A model generated the notes under the pieces. That model saw only the letters and a list, made by a program, of their open reading frames with translations. It was not told where the DNA came from and searched no databases. Made by a program: the position numbers and the translations under genes. Shown piece by piece: positions 5,752-6,108 of a DNA stretch of 6,108 nt (position 1 is the first letter of the stretch; every line of letters starts with the position of its first letter). Source of the DNA: DATLFI01 sp035524895 (GTDB lineage: Bacteria; Acidobacteriota; Thermoanaerobaculia; Multivoradales; Multivoraceae); contig DATLFI010000388.1 in the NCBI GenBank assembly GCA_035524895.1, forward strand, positions 1 through 6,108, given 5' to 3'.

Positions 5752-6108
5752 ATGCGCTACCTCCACACCATGGTCCGGGTCCGTGACATCGACGAATCCC
5801 TCGACTTCTACTGCCGCAAGCTCGGCATGGTCGAGGTGTATCGGCGTGAGGTGCCGCAGGGGCGCTTCACCCTCATCTTCCTCGCCGCGCCACGCGACGT
5901 CGAACGCGCGCGCGCCGAGCAGGCGCCGATGGTCGAGCTGACGTACAACTGGGACCCCGAGGAGTACCAGGGTGGCCGCAACTTCGGCCACCTGGCGTTC
6001 AAGGTCGACGACATCTACGAGACCTGCGCCCGCCTGCGCGACAGCGGAGTGACCATTTCGCGCCCACCGCGCGACGGCCGCATGGCGTTCGTCCGCTCGC
6101 CCGACGGC
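5752..6108 (+). CDS. gloA: Lactoylglutathione lyase (glyoxalase I), 3' end outside the window
   Basis: Converts the hemithioacetal of methylglyoxal and glutathione to S-lactoylglutathione, the first step of methylglyoxal detoxification in the cytoplasm. The first 119 residues are visible, nearly all of a short bacterial GloA (about 125-135). MRYLHTMVRVRDIDESLDFY opens the first beta-alpha-beta-beta-beta module with metal ligand H5. MVELTYNWDPEEY carries E62, and NFGHLAFKVDD begins the second module with H80. By comparison with E. coli GloA, the fourth ligand, a Glu in the IEL strand after SPDG, should fall a few residues past the right edge. GGAG at 5742-5745 lies 6 bases before the ATG and fixes the start. 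The region between H5 and E62 is about six residues longer than in the E. coli enzyme. The family call is firm; metal preference (Ni or Zn) cannot be told. It implies a host with glutathione or a similar thiol. Confidence 0.93.
   Translation, partial: MRYLHTMVRVRDIDESLDFYCRKLGMVEVYRREVPQGRFTLIFLAAPRDVERARAEQAPMVELTYNWDPEEYQGGRNFGHLAFKVDDIYETCARLRDSGVTISRPPRDGRMAFVRSPDG

Noticed and set aside
1..6108. CRISPR arrays, insertion sequences, tRNA or rRNA genes, toxin-antitoxin or defence systems
   Set aside because: No regularly spaced repeats, transposase motifs, cloverleaf-like segments or rRNA blocks were seen; gaps are short and the genes are metabolic, transport or stress types.

Overview
The window is a stretch of chromosome-like, very GC-rich DNA holding five genes and no sign of mobile elements, CRISPR, tRNA or rRNA. 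The strong third-position G/C bias, the Sec-type signal peptide on one product and the gene mix (NorM-type MATE exporter, M32 carboxypeptidase, stand-alone circularly permuted ATP-grasp protein, exported DUF1326 protein, short glyoxalase I) suggest a free-living, probably Gram-negative soil or sediment bacterium. Acidobacteriota, Gemmatimonadota or a deltaproteobacterial-type lineage would fit, but the sequence does not settle the phylum.

Layout, left to right. (1) A NorM-like MATE efflux transporter reads rightward from about 16 to 1449; its frame is open to the left edge, so the exact start is uncertain. (2) A 38-bp convergent gap with a hairpin and a G-quadruplex-type motif separates it from a leftward M32 metallocarboxypeptidase (1488-3014). 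(3) A 123-bp divergent gap has a good -10 hexamer for the rightward gene inside a short inverted repeat. (4) A circularly permuted ATP-grasp protein follows (GTG 3138 to 4595), with a 10-bp perfect inverted repeat across its stop codon. (5) A 229-bp gap holds a consensus -35 hexamer, a long candidate leader and a strong Shine-Dalgarno. (6) An exported cysteine-rich DUF1326 protein lies at 4825-5565. (7) A 186-bp gap holds two strong hairpins. (8) A glyoxalase I (gloA) starts at 5752 and is cut by the right edge.

The genes do not form one operon. The MATE and peptidase genes converge, the peptidase and ATP-grasp genes diverge, and the last three genes are co-oriented but separated by roughly 190-230 bp gaps with their own candidate promoter or hairpin signals. 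Most parts are housekeeping or stress functions: drug or cation efflux, peptide turnover and methylglyoxal detoxification. The least understood parts are the ATP-grasp protein, whose substrate cannot be read from sequence and whose usual partner genes are absent here, and the exported DUF1326 protein with its dense cysteine motif. I see no clear new multi-gene system. The most unusual pattern is that promoter-like hexamers in three gaps sit inside GC-rich inverted repeats, which may be coincidence in a genome of this composition.
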